Positions 1 to 6,981 of a stretch of 64,000 nt of DNA are shown one piece after another (position 1 is the first letter of the stretch; each line of letters opens with the position of its first letter). The notes under the pieces were generated by a model. It worked only from the letters and a program-made list of their open reading frames with translations. It did no database searches and had not been told where the DNA came from. This DNA comes from CAVVFX01 sp963747535. Lineage in GTDB: Bacteria > Acidobacteriota > Terriglobia > Bryobacterales > Bryobacteraceae. The stretch covers positions 62,001-126,000 of the forward strand of contig CAVVFX010000022.1 in the NCBI GenBank assembly GCA_963747535.1, read 5' to 3'. The position numbers and the translations under genes are program-made.

Positions 1-205
1 AGAACATCTAACCGATCCGGTTAGCCGAGGACAGTATGACCCAAAATCGTTTCGAAATCAATACATTTATTCACTGGCAGTGAATATCTGGCGGGAGATG
101 GGCCGAACCCATTGATGGGCCTGTCGATCGACCACTATTAGTAGGGTGCATTTGGCTAGGCCGTGCGCTATAGGTGACGGTAGATAGTATGGATATTTGC
201 TTTGG
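1..205. other. Non-coding stretch upstream of the AbiE locus
   Basis: I see no gene here. Two palindromes stand out: CTAACCG-ATC-CGGTTAG at 8-24 and the 19-base one listed at 68-86. The gene they might serve, if to the left, lies outside the window. Confidence 0.5.
68..86. promoter_or_regulatory. 19-base perfect palindrome, possible operator
   Basis: TATTCACTG and CAGTGAATA face each other around a single G, giving 9-base arms. The half-sites ATTCA and TGAAT resemble those at the argC operator at 5941-5974, but the spacing is 7 rather than 6 and the outer halves match an ArgR box poorly. It lies about 235 bases before abiEi, upstream of that operon's own promoter, so it more likely belongs to something to the left. 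Its function is unknown. Confidence 0.4.
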
Positions 206-232
206 CGAAACCCCCTATTTAAGGGGGTTTCG
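206..232. promoter_or_regulatory. Inverted repeat IR1, likely AbiEi operator
   Basis: CGAAACCCCCT (206-216) and AGGGGGTTTCG (222-232) form a perfect 11-base-arm inverted repeat with a 5-base spacer. The inner arms ACCCCCT/AGGGGGT and the 5-base spacer recur in IR2 at 282-302. IR1 ends 13 bases before the -35 box of the promoter at 246-274. AbiEi proteins are known to bind two inverted repeats in their own promoter, so this is the expected operator layout. A read-through hairpin is the alternative. Confidence 0.65.
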
Positions 233-245
233 TGAATCTAAAGAA

Positions 246-274
246 TTGACTGCCACTGCTGATCGTGCTATCTT
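246..274 (+). promoter_or_regulatory. Predicted sigma-70-type promoter of abiEi-abiEii
   Basis: TTGACT (246-251), a 17-base spacer and TATCTT (269-274) make a good -35/-10 pair. Transcription would begin near 281, at the left edge of IR2, so a repressor bound there would cover the start site. The 5' leader would be about 40 bases. Confidence 0.6.
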
Positions 275-281
275 TCATCAT

Positions 282-302
282 AACCCCCTGCTCTAGGGGG
301 TT
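282..302. promoter_or_regulatory. Inverted repeat IR2, likely AbiEi operator over the start site
   Basis: AACCCCCT (282-289) and AGGGGGTT (295-302) are perfect 8-base arms around a 5-base spacer. The core matches IR1 and the centres are 73 bases apart, about seven helical turns. T residues follow the right arm, so an attenuator hairpin is possible, but the shared sequence with IR1 favours a protein-binding site. Confidence 0.6.
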
Positions 303-320
303 TTGTGCTGGAGAATGTTT

Positions 321-1178
321 ATGGAGTTCGCTACCCGATCCTTGTCGCCGCAGGAGAGCCGCGTCGTGCTTGCCCTGACCGAACACGGGCGGCGGGAGGT
401 GGCTCGGCCGGAGATTGTCCAACTGCTCGGTGTCAGCCCAAAGGCAGCCGACCACGTGATTAATTCTCTGCGCCGAAAGGGCTGGCTGGAACGGGCGAGC
501 TGGGGGAAGTATCTGGTAATCCCACCCGATCAGGGGCCGGATGCACTGGGGGAGAGCAATCTTCTGGCGCTTGCGAGCCGTATTGCCGACCCTTACTACA
601 TCGGCTATGGCACCGCCGCCACCCACTACGGGCTGACGACACAGCATCGTAACGTCATCTGGCTTGTAACACCGGTCCACCTTCGGGATCGCCGCGTAGG
701 GCAAGCCGAGGTTCGGATCGTCAATCCCGTCTCGGACAAATTCTTCGGTTTTGGCGCGGTCGATGTGCTTGGCTATCAGGTCATGATCTCCGACCGCGAA
801 AAGACGGCCATCGACTGTATCGACCGCCCGGAGCTGGCCGGTGGTGTAGGCGAGGCGTCCTATATTCTTGCGACCGCGAGCCGCCGGCTCGATTGGCTCA
901 AGGCAGCCGATTATCTCGACCGGATCGGCTCAGCAGCTTTGGTCCGGCGATTCGGTTGGCTGGTGGACCATGTAAAGGCTGATATCCCTGCCCACGTGCG
1001 TGAACGGCTGCTGCGGAATGTCAATCACAGGAGCAAGGCATTTCTTGGTCCCAGGCGGGGCGTGGAAGGCGCGATCGGCTATGACGCCACGTGGCGTCTC
1101 TTCGTCAATGTCGCGCCGGAAGAACTGCAAGGCAGCGCTGGGCTCGGTCGGCGAATAACCATCAAGAAGGAGACGTAG
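321..1178 (+). CDS. abiEi: AbiEi-family antitoxin and transcriptional repressor
   Basis: This is the antitoxin of a type IV (AbiE) toxin-antitoxin system. In this family the antitoxin counters the nucleotidyltransferase toxin without binding it and represses the operon. Residues about 8-60 form a winged helix-turn-helix (the run from ESRVVLALTEHG to GKYLVIP), followed by the AbiEi C-terminal domain with the typical 'YYIGYGTAATHYGLT' stretch near residue 93. The product is about 285 residues, normal for the family. I place the start at ATG 321, which has GGAG seven bases upstream; an in-frame ATG at 315 is too close to that site and the open frame extends back to TTG 303. The toxin gene begins one base after its stop. 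The paired repeats at 206-302 support autoregulation. Confidence 0.88.
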   Translation: MEFATRSLSPQESRVVLALTEHGRREVARPEIVQLLGVSPKAADHVINSLRRKGWLERASWGKYLVIPPDQGPDALGESNLLALASRIADPYYIGYGTAATHYGLTTQHRNVIWLVTPVHLRDRRVGQAEVRIVNPVSDKFFGFGAVDVLGYQVMISDREKTAIDCIDRPELAGGVGEASYILATASRRLDWLKAADYLDRIGSAALVRRFGWLVDHVKADIPAHVRERLLRNVNHRSKAFLGPRRGVEGAIGYDATWRLFVNVAPEELQGSAGLGRRITIKKET

Positions 1179-1179
1179 G

Positions 1180-2076
1180 ATGCTCTCGCGGCCCGAAGTG
1201 CAGCGTTATTCCGCTGAATCCGGCCTTCGCGACATCATGATCGCGGAGAAGGAAGTGGTGCTGACATTCCTGCTTCAGCTTCTGTCCGAGCGCGGGATTC
1301 TGGACAAGCTGGCCTTCAAGGGTGGCACCTGCTTGAGGAAGATGTTTGTCGGCAGCCAGGGACGATTCTCGACTGATCTGGACTTCACAGGAATCGAGGA
1401 GCACGATCACGAGGACATCATCCTCGACTTGATGCAGGCGTTCGAGCTGCCCTTTCACGGACTCAAGTTCGGTATTCCTGACGAAGGTTACTACGAAACT
1501 CAGGGAGGGCTGTCCTGGGGCGTCAATCCGACCTATTCCCATGACTGGAACGCGAGCGGCATGAGCGAGGTGAAGCTCCAAGTCAGTCGTCGTGAGACGC
1601 CAACGCTGACGACGGAGCGACGGCCACAGATCGAGCAGAGTTATTTCAAACTGTTGCCTTTCGTGCCCGCGGAAATCATGTGCCTCGCCCTGCCCGAGAT
1701 CCTGGCCGAGAAGATCCGCGCCTGTTATCAGCGGAACAAAGCGCGCGACATCTACGATCTCGGCATGTTCGCCACAAGACCGCTCGATCATGCGCTCATC
1801 CGTCGCCTTGTGGTGCTGAAGCTCTGGCAGGCGCGGGACACTTTCGATCCGGCGCGTCTGATGCAGAAGTTTCAGGATGGGAGGGACTTCGACTGGGATG
1901 ACCTTCGCCAGTTGCTAAACCGCGCGCTAGTCATTGACCGTGACAGAATTACCGCCGATTGCGCCAGAGGGTTCGGATTTCTGGCGGGTCTGACAGACGA
2001 AGAACGGGTGCTGGCCAACGATCAGCATCAACACGAGCGTACCCTGTGGGACAAGCTGCGCGCGGAGCTCGTCTAA
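1180..2076 (+). CDS. abiEii: AbiEii-family nucleotidyltransferase toxin
   Basis: This is the toxin partner, a DNA polymerase beta-like nucleotidyltransferase of the DUF1814/AbiEii family (298 residues). The nucleotide-binding motif is clear: FKGGTCLRK at about residues 46-54, then the metal-binding SQGRFSTDLDF at about 59-69. A later 'VKLQVSRRET' stretch fits the family's third conserved strand. Enzymes of this family are thought to modify tRNA or another cell target and halt growth, often on phage infection. It starts one base after abiEi, so the two are one transcription unit. Its TAA stop shares the four bases CTAA with the stop of the convergent gene at 2073-2930. Confidence 0.88.
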   Translation: MLSRPEVQRYSAESGLRDIMIAEKEVVLTFLLQLLSERGILDKLAFKGGTCLRKMFVGSQGRFSTDLDFTGIEEHDHEDIILDLMQAFELPFHGLKFGIPDEGYYETQGGLSWGVNPTYSHDWNASGMSEVKLQVSRRETPTLTTERRPQIEQSYFKLLPFVPAEIMCLALPEILAEKIRACYQRNKARDIYDLGMFATRPLDHALIRRLVVLKLWQARDTFDPARLMQKFQDGRDFDWDDLRQLLNRALVIDRDRITADCARGFGFLAGLTDEERVLANDQHQHERTLWDKLRAELV

Positions 2077-2930
2077 AGCAAGTCGAAAGGGACGCCATCC
2101 TGAAAGCAGTTAGCCGCAGTGGCGCCAATCCACGTTGGCATGCACCATTCGTCCTGCCATTTCCAGTGCTGATCGAACGGTCCGCAAAACACATCCGTCG
2201 GGAACGGAATGCGCCGGTGCGGGTTTTCAATGACGACGACCCGGATGGTCTCTGCGAATTGGTACGTCCTTGGTACGGTGTGCTGGAGTCGCGCAGCTAC
2301 GTCCAGGCTGGCTCCTGGCCGCAACTGTTCACCGCTAGCTTGACGCGCGAGGAGTTCTTTCCACACGGCGAGCTCGAATTCGCTGAGCCGATAACGCATC
2401 AGGACGAGAAGAGCGCTAATCGAAGTATTGGCAGCACGTGAGAGAAATGGATTCGCGAGCTTCGGAAGCCTCGTTCCCCACTCGTGCCGCTTCGTAAACT
2501 GTAGCGCCGGGGACCACGGTTCAACACGATCATACCGACGCGCATCCTGATAACCAGGACCGAAAGCCGCACAGGCCACCGTGGTCGGTGTCACGCTGCG
2601 GTACATGGCCTCGCTGTACACGAGGATCGCCGCAGGTAGGTGCTTGCACCCGCGCAACTGATTGCGCGCGCGACGCATCGACTCTCGAATCGCCGTCGTC
2701 GGCGAATACCCTTGCGTCGGAATGGGATCGGGACGTTGCAGCTCCTCCACTTCCACCACAAAATCCCCGCCGGGCGCGTGCACGAGGTAGTCCGGCCGCT
2801 TGCCCCCGAGTTTTGGCTCGTAGTCCGCACGGAGGTCCCGTGACGCGAGGTAGGATTCGAACAAGCTCTCCGCCGTTGACTTGGCCGTCGGCATACTTCT
2901 CAGCTTATCGCGGGACAACCGGAATCGCAT
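2073..2930 (-). CDS. Uncharacterised protein with a PD-(D/E)xK-nuclease-like motif
   Basis: I do not recognise a named family. Residues about 16-60 read like a restriction-endonuclease fold: a helix with ES..FESYL, then KLGGKRPDYLV, then GDFVVEVEEL. That gives PD followed about ten residues later by ExE in the position where (D/E)xK is usual, so the lysine is replaced if the assignment is right. The rest (to residue 285) has no motif I can name. The open frame begins at ATG 2930; ATG 2894 (residue 13) is an alternative and neither has a good ribosome site. The gene converges on abiEii and overlaps its stop by four bases, so it sits directly beside a defence-type toxin. A role in defence is inference. 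Confidence 0.6.
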   Translation of the reverse strand: MRFRLSRDKLRSMPTAKSTAESLFESYLASRDLRADYEPKLGGKRPDYLVHAPGGDFVVEVEELQRPDPIPTQGYSPTTAIRESMRRARNQLRGCKHLPAAILVYSEAMYRSVTPTTVACAAFGPGYQDARRYDRVEPWSPALQFTKRHEWGTRLPKLANPFLSRAANTSISALLVLMRYRLSEFELAVWKELLARQASGEQLRPGASLDVAARLQHTVPRTYQFAETIRVVVIENPHRRIPFPTDVFCGPFDQHWKWQDEWCMPTWIGATAANCFQDGVPFDLL

Positions 2931-3035
2931 GTGAAGTGTGGAGATGTGGACCGTTCACGTTGACACTCGTGGGAGTGTCGTCAGTGGGCGTGCTGCGCGA
3001 AGGGGCGGCGAGGTGTATACTGCTCACGGACCACG

Positions 3036-3536
3036 ATGATCAGGTGCTCCACCTGCAACGCCACTCTCAACGACGGTACAGCTTTCTGCGCATTCTGCGG
3101 CGCGCCGCAGATGGGAGCTTCTTCTCCGGGCGGACCCGCGCCGCAGGCCTCGGCACCGGGACCAGAGTCTTCGGGCATGAGTCCGAACGTTGCCGGAGCT
3201 TTGGCTTACCCGTTGGGGTTCATCACGGGCATTCTCTTTCTCAAGATTGATCCCTACAAATATGACCCGTTCGTCCGTTTTCATGCCTTTCAGTCGATCT
3301 TCCTGAGCTGCTTTTACTTTCTGTTAATTGTGGCGTGGGACGCGCTCGTCGGAGCGCTTGCCGGTGCGCTTGTTTCTGCGGGGCTGGGCTTTCTGTGGAG
3401 CGTGATACTTCCTCTGTACTCTCTGCTGCGATTGGCTATGGTCTTGCTGTCGTTTTTCTTGATGTATAAGGCTTTCAGGGGCGAGCGATTCTCGCTGCCG
3501 TTTATCGGGCCTCTGGCTGCCAAACGGGCGGGTTAG
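3036..3536 (+). CDS. Zinc-ribbon membrane protein, DUF4870-like
   Basis: The protein has 166 residues. A short zinc ribbon occupies residues 1-22 (MIRCSTCNATL, then AFCAFCGAP: two CxxC pairs). A Pro/Gly/Ala-rich linker runs to about residue 48, then a hydrophobic region with three or four membrane spans. The segment 'YKYDPFVRFHAFQSIFL' is typical of DUF4870/Tic20-like small membrane proteins. Its cellular role is unknown. It stands alone, reads away from the nuclease-like gene and is followed by about 190 bases of GC-rich spacer without a gene. Confidence 0.75.
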   Translation: MIRCSTCNATLNDGTAFCAFCGAPQMGASSPGGPAPQASAPGPESSGMSPNVAGALAYPLGFITGILFLKIDPYKYDPFVRFHAFQSIFLSCFYFLLIVAWDALVGALAGALVSAGLGFLWSVILPLYSLLRLAMVLLSFFLMYKAFRGERFSLPFIGPLAAKRAG

Positions 3537-3724
3537 GGGCAAACCCAGACCAAGCCGCAACATGATCATCTTGGTTCGCGTCTCCGGCAGGGGGATGCGC
3601 AAGGGGGACTTCAGCGGAGCGCTTTGAAATCCCTCTTGCGGGGGGAGCGGCGCGCTGTTCGCCGCGTGGGGGGAACCCGCCCGCCCCGGCGTCCCTCCAG
3701 CGGGGGGAATGAGAAAGGGGGAGC

Positions 3725-4222
3725 TTAAAGGGCTTTTCCTTTGGCTGGAACGTTGCTGATGTTGATCTTCGGCGGATCTGGTCGCACGTGCTCCCAGCAT
3801 GTCATGGCAGCGTCGAATAGAACAAGGCGAGTAGTCCGCAATGCTTCCTGGTCCATGTCATTCGGCAAATTGCTATCAATGTTCCGTTCGATGAGATCGG
3901 CCTCTTTTTGGAGATCAAGGAGCGTTTTCCCCCGCCAAAGATCGGGGGCAAATACTGTTGCGGCGAGGAATTTCACGACATCCTTCTGGTTCCAATAGAC
4001 GGCTACAGACAACAACAAATCGTCGTATTCGCGCGGATTTAGAGCATGACGGATGAGAAGCGCCACGATATCGGTATGGCCATTGCGGACGGCACATACA
4101 GACGGGCTTTCACGCCAGGCACCGTGAAGATCAGCGCCCTGAGCGAGGAGGCGTTCAACCAAATCGATGTTGCCGGACTCAATGGCAGCCAGGAAGCGTT
4201 TTCGGGATGGCGTTCTCTTCAG
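3725..4222 (-). CDS. Ankyrin-repeat protein (short), probable CTG start
   Basis: The protein contains about two ankyrin-like repeats (FLAAIESGNIDLVERLLAQG, then CAVRNGHTDIVALLIRHA) and a C-terminal tail with FAPDLWRGK and CWEHVRPDPP. The same tail pattern occurs in the divergent neighbour at 4249-4860, so the two are paralogues. No ATG or GTG lies in a sensible place. CTG at 4222 has AGGAG six bases upstream and would give a product starting MKRTPSRKRFLAAI, which aligns with the start of the partner. TTG at 4162 would cut the first repeat. An upstream in-frame TAA rules out a longer form. A decayed gene is possible. Confidence 0.6.
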   Translation of the reverse strand: MKRTPSRKRFLAAIESGNIDLVERLLAQGADLHGAWRESPSVCAVRNGHTDIVALLIRHALNPREYDDLLLSVAVYWNQKDVVKFLAATVFAPDLWRGKTLLDLQKEADLIERNIDSNLPNDMDQEALRTTRLVLFDAAMTCWEHVRPDPPKINISNVPAKGKAL

Positions 4223-4248
4223 TGGCCTCTCCTGTTAGTAGGATTATA

Positions 4249-4860
4249 ATGGCTGCGCGGTGGGGTTTCATGGAACAGCGGATTCGTGATTTCAAACTGA
4301 TGAAGGCTGCCGAGTATGGCAACCTCGAAATGGTTCAGAAGCAGTTAGCGAAAGGAGCCGACATCCACGCCTGGAAGGACGCTGCTCTGCTGCAAGCCGC
4401 AGATCATGGACATCTGGAAGTCGTGAAGTATTTGCTGGAGAGGGACGGGGAGAAAGCGGACATTCATGCAAGTGAACATGCTTTGTTGCGAGCCGGAATC
4501 GATGGCTACGTCGAGATCGTGAAATACCTGTTGGAGAAGGGCGCCGATGTCCACGCGGGGAACGATGTGGCGCTGGTGTGGGCGGCCTATCATGGCCGTA
4601 CGGAGGTCGTGAAGATTCTGGCAAACCATATCTTCGATCCCGACTCATGGCGCGGGAAAAGCCGAGCGGAGATTGAGGCCCATGCCTCTGCTCTTTATGA
4701 CAAGATCAAGGATCAGGAAGCCCGGGACCCTATCAAGCCCGAACGGTTGCACACGGCCGCCAGCATTCTCGCCGACCGCGCTATCGATTGCTGGCACCAA
4801 GTGAGGCCGATACCGCAACTCAAGATCAGTCCCTTGCCAGCGCAACCCAGGCCGGTGTGA
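4249..4860 (+). CDS. Ankyrin-repeat protein
   Basis: About 203 residues with four ankyrin repeats: MKAAEYGNLEMVQKQLAKG, LLQAADHGHLEVVKYLLE, LLRAGIDGYVEIVKYLLEKG and LVWAAYHGRTEVVKIL. A C-terminal region follows with FDPDSWRGK and CWHQVRPIPQ, shared with the divergent paralogue at 3725-4222. Ankyrin proteins of this kind mediate protein contacts; the partner is unknown. ATG 4249 has AGGA five bases before it; ATG 4270 is a second candidate, and the open frame reaches ATG 4207, which would overlap the divergent gene. The two starts lie only about 26 bases apart, so the two promoters must overlap the coding regions or one gene is poorly expressed. Confidence 0.75.
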   Translation: MAARWGFMEQRIRDFKLMKAAEYGNLEMVQKQLAKGADIHAWKDAALLQAADHGHLEVVKYLLERDGEKADIHASEHALLRAGIDGYVEIVKYLLEKGADVHAGNDVALVWAAYHGRTEVVKILANHIFDPDSWRGKSRAEIEAHASALYDKIKDQEARDPIKPERLHTAASILADRAIDCWHQVRPIPQLKISPLPAQPRPV

Positions 4861-5002
4861 GGGGCGCGATGATTGCGGAGGCGCAAAGCGCCAGCAAAAA
4901 ATCCTTGCCTAAATCCTTGCCCAAAACTTTGCCGACTACGCCCGAATGATGCCGTTTGACCCTACGGATGCCGAGGTAAACCGATGAAAACGCTTGAAGC
5001 CG

Positions 5003-5056
5003 ACTCCTGACCAGCACATTAAAAGTGCGATGCTCTACCAACTGAGCTACCGGCCC
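5003..5056 (-). pseudogene. Truncated tRNA-Lys (UUU), 5' three quarters only
   Basis: Read on the minus strand from 5056, the sequence gives the acceptor strand GGGCCGG, the D arm GCTC-AGTTGGTA-GAGC, an anticodon arm with loop CTTTTAA (anticodon TTT at 5023-5021), the variable loop and the 5' strand of the T stem (AGGAGT). The expected T loop, 3' T strand and CCGGCCC acceptor strand do not follow; the sequence turns into unrelated DNA after 5003. The fragment cannot fold as a tRNA. The break faces the ankyrin/AbiE side, consistent with a recombination or integration event in the T arm. Confidence 0.8.
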
Positions 5057-5431
5057 ATACTGCTTATTTTGAATGACTTACACCGAGAGAAGAGGACTCA
5101 AGTGTCATTTCTCGGCCCCTTACCTGTCGTTATCTTTCAATTCGACCACGTACGACGCTGCAATACGATAGACAGACGCTGCGACCAAGGTCGAAAACGC
5201 TGCTGGCGATCGTGCTTTTGTCCGTTGCCGATCGCTCTGCACATCTCTCTAGTCTATCGCACGCGCACCGATATCCAAACATCTCAATCTCATTGGTTCT
5301 CATTGGTCTCATTGGGTGCGCGACAGACAGAGAGGGATTTGGTAGTTTTCTTTTCTGTGCCCAAGGCGGCGCTCTTTGCCTGAGCCCATTGCCGCCCTCG
5401 AACAGTAGCGCTCCGGCATACTGCCCGGATC
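5057..5431. other. Non-coding stretch between tRNA fragment and decayed gene
   Basis: I find no convincing gene. The only local structure is three closely spaced copies of CTCATTGG at about 5289-5315. Short open frames here lack ribosome sites and family resemblance. Confidence 0.5.
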
Positions 5432-5864
5432 TTGGAGCTTGGTGATTTTCGCAACGGCTCGATCAGTTCGATCAGGGGCCATTGCGGAAAACCAAACTGC
5501 CATTACCATCAGCCGAATCAACCGGGCCACGGACCCAACTTCCGTTTGACCGCAAATTCAAAGGTAAGACCGTCAGCGAGAGCTTTTCTTCCGCCGCCCA
5601 GCGACACAAGGCGTAGCGCGAGGTGGAAGCATTTCATCGCTTCCGGCAACTCAGTCAGGAGTTGCTGAAGTGAACGAAAAGCTCTGCCAGGCTCGCCCGG
5701 TTGACGATACTCTCTCGCTGCAAGAAAAAAACAGCAGAAGCCATCCGCAGGAGATCACGCGCGAAGTAGACCAGTTGTTGCGGAACATCTTCAATGATCG
5801 TCGCAGGTCAGAACGTCTAGATCTGGAGGCCACCGAGACGCAGAGTGGTGCAGCGCGCCGGTAG
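5432..5864 (+). pseudogene. Decayed transposon-associated zinc-motif gene
   Basis: Joined across three lesions, the frames read as one protein: LGDFRNGSISSI and CGKPNC with QPGHGP in the first frame; KFKGKTVSESFSSAAQ, then an in-frame TAG, then REVEAFHRFRQLSQELL in a second frame; and VNEKLCQARPVDDTLSL to TREVDQLLRNIFNDRRR in a third. The 'RPGS(I/L)S...CGKPNC.C...HPGHGP...LT' pattern is one I recall from short genes next to transposases in Acidobacteria and Chloroflexi; the exact family name is uncertain. The third cysteine of the motif is Tyr here. Two frameshifts and a stop show that it is dead. Confidence 0.6.
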
Positions 5865-5893
5865 GGACGATTCCGACTTCTTACCAGGCTGGT

Positions 5894-5927
5894 GGTAGTG
5901 GTCCGAGGTTGTCCTCGGACCACTACC
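5894..5927. repeat. Strong 15-base-pair hairpin upstream of argC
   Basis: GGTAGTGGTCCGAGG (5894-5908), loop TTGT and its exact complement (5913-5927). No T run follows on the plus strand, so it is not a classic terminator in that direction. It lies 13 bases before the first ArgR-type box and may be an insulator, a dispersed repeat or part of argC control. Confidence 0.6.
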
Positions 5928-5940
5928 CCACCCCTTATAT

Positions 5941-5974
5941 GGTATATTTATTCATAGCGGTGAATAATTAACCA
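5941..5974. promoter_or_regulatory. Tandem ArgR-type boxes over the argC start
   Basis: Two 14-base sites match the classic ARG box TGAAT-W4-ATTCA at 12 of 14 positions each: GGTATATTTATTCA (5941-5954) and TGAATAATTAACCA (5961-5974). Their cores are 6 bases apart, the spacing expected when 18-base boxes lie 2 bases apart. The second box runs into the ATG of argC. ArgR hexamers bind such paired boxes and repress arginine synthesis genes, so this is a likely operator. No argR is in the window. Confidence 0.6.
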
Positions 5975-6981
5975 TGTCGTTACGTGCAGGTATTGTCGGG
6001 TTCAGAGGCTATAGCGGGGCCGAACTGGTCGTCATCCTCGAGAAACACCCCAACGCGTCGCCGGTTCTGTTGGAGCATCGGGAAGAAGGGGGGGCGCATC
6101 CACGGCATCGCCGGCCGGCCAAGACGGCGCAGTTTTCCTGCACCCGTGAGGCTGTCGGCGAGGCAAAACTCGATGTGGTGTTTCTCGCCACGCCGCCGGA
6201 AGCCTCCATGGAGCTTTCGCCCTGGCTACTCGACGCCGGAATCCGGGTCATCGACCTCAGCGGGGCTTTCCGGTTGCGTACAACGGAACGCTACAGAACG
6301 TGGTACAAGGCTGAACACTCGCAACCGGCGCTGCTCGCGCAAGCAGTCTATGGCTTGCCGGAATTCTGCCGTGAGCGGATTGCCGGCGCGCGGCTGATCT
6401 CAAATCCCGGTTGTTATCCGACCGCTGCGAACCTGGCGATCCGGCCGCTAATCGAGGCCGAAGTGATCGACCGGTCCGCAGGAATTGTCTGCGACGCCAA
6501 GTCGGGCGTCAGCGGTGCCGGGCGTAAGGCCAGTCTCAAGACCAGTTTCTGCGAAGTAACGGAGAACTTCTCGGCCTATTCGATTCTCGATCACAGGCAC
6601 GTGCCGGAGGTCCTGCTGACGTCCGGACTCGAAGAGTCGGAATTCAGCTTCACGGCACACCTTCTGCCGATTGACCGGGGAATTCTGGAAACCATCTACT
6701 TCCGTGGCCGGAACGTAAAGAGCGCCGACGACCTGCTGCAGGTTTACGAAGATCGCTATGCCCGCGAGCCCTTCATCCGGCTGTACGAACCCGGCCATGT
6801 GCCCGATTTGCGGGCTGTCAAGCACACCAATTTCTGCGATATCGGCGTGACCTTCGATGCGGCCAGCGGGAGAGCGGTGGTGGTCAGCGCGATCGACAAC
6901 CTGGTGAAGGGCGCCGCCGGACAAGCGGTACAGAACATGAATTTGGCGTTCGGCTTGCCGGAGACAGAGGGACTGTTGTGA
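5974..6981 (+). CDS. argC: N-acetyl-gamma-glutamyl-phosphate reductase
   Basis: The enzyme reduces N-acetylglutamyl phosphate to the semialdehyde with NADPH, the third step of arginine synthesis in the cytoplasm. The 335-residue product has the N-terminal nucleotide-binding motif GIVGFRGYSGAEL (residues 6-18), 'FLATPPEASMEL' near residue 70, the catalytic cysteine in SNPGCYPTA near residue 148, and the late motif HLLPIDRGILETIY. The length is normal. It opens an argC-argB-argA unit: its TGA overlaps the GTG of argB (GTGA). The paired ArgR-type boxes overlap its start codon and suggest repression by arginine. Confidence 0.95.
   Translation: MSLRAGIVGFRGYSGAELVVILEKHPNASPVLLEHREEGGAHPRHRRPAKTAQFSCTREAVGEAKLDVVFLATPPEASMELSPWLLDAGIRVIDLSGAFRLRTTERYRTWYKAEHSQPALLAQAVYGLPEFCRERIAGARLISNPGCYPTAANLAIRPLIEAEVIDRSAGIVCDAKSGVSGAGRKASLKTSFCEVTENFSAYSILDHRHVPEVLLTSGLEESEFSFTAHLLPIDRGILETIYFRGRNVKSADDLLQVYEDRYAREPFIRLYEPGHVPDLRAVKHTNFCDIGVTFDAASGRAVVVSAIDNLVKGAAGQAVQNMNLAFGLPETEGLL

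Noticed and set aside
282..304. Rho-independent terminator just before abiEi
   Set aside because: A hairpin followed by TTTT would fit, but it lies between a good promoter and the gene, and its core repeats in IR1, which favours an operator.
5003..5056. Functional tRNA-Lys
   Set aside because: The T loop, 3' T strand and 3' acceptor strand are absent, and the following sequence offers no replacement pairing.
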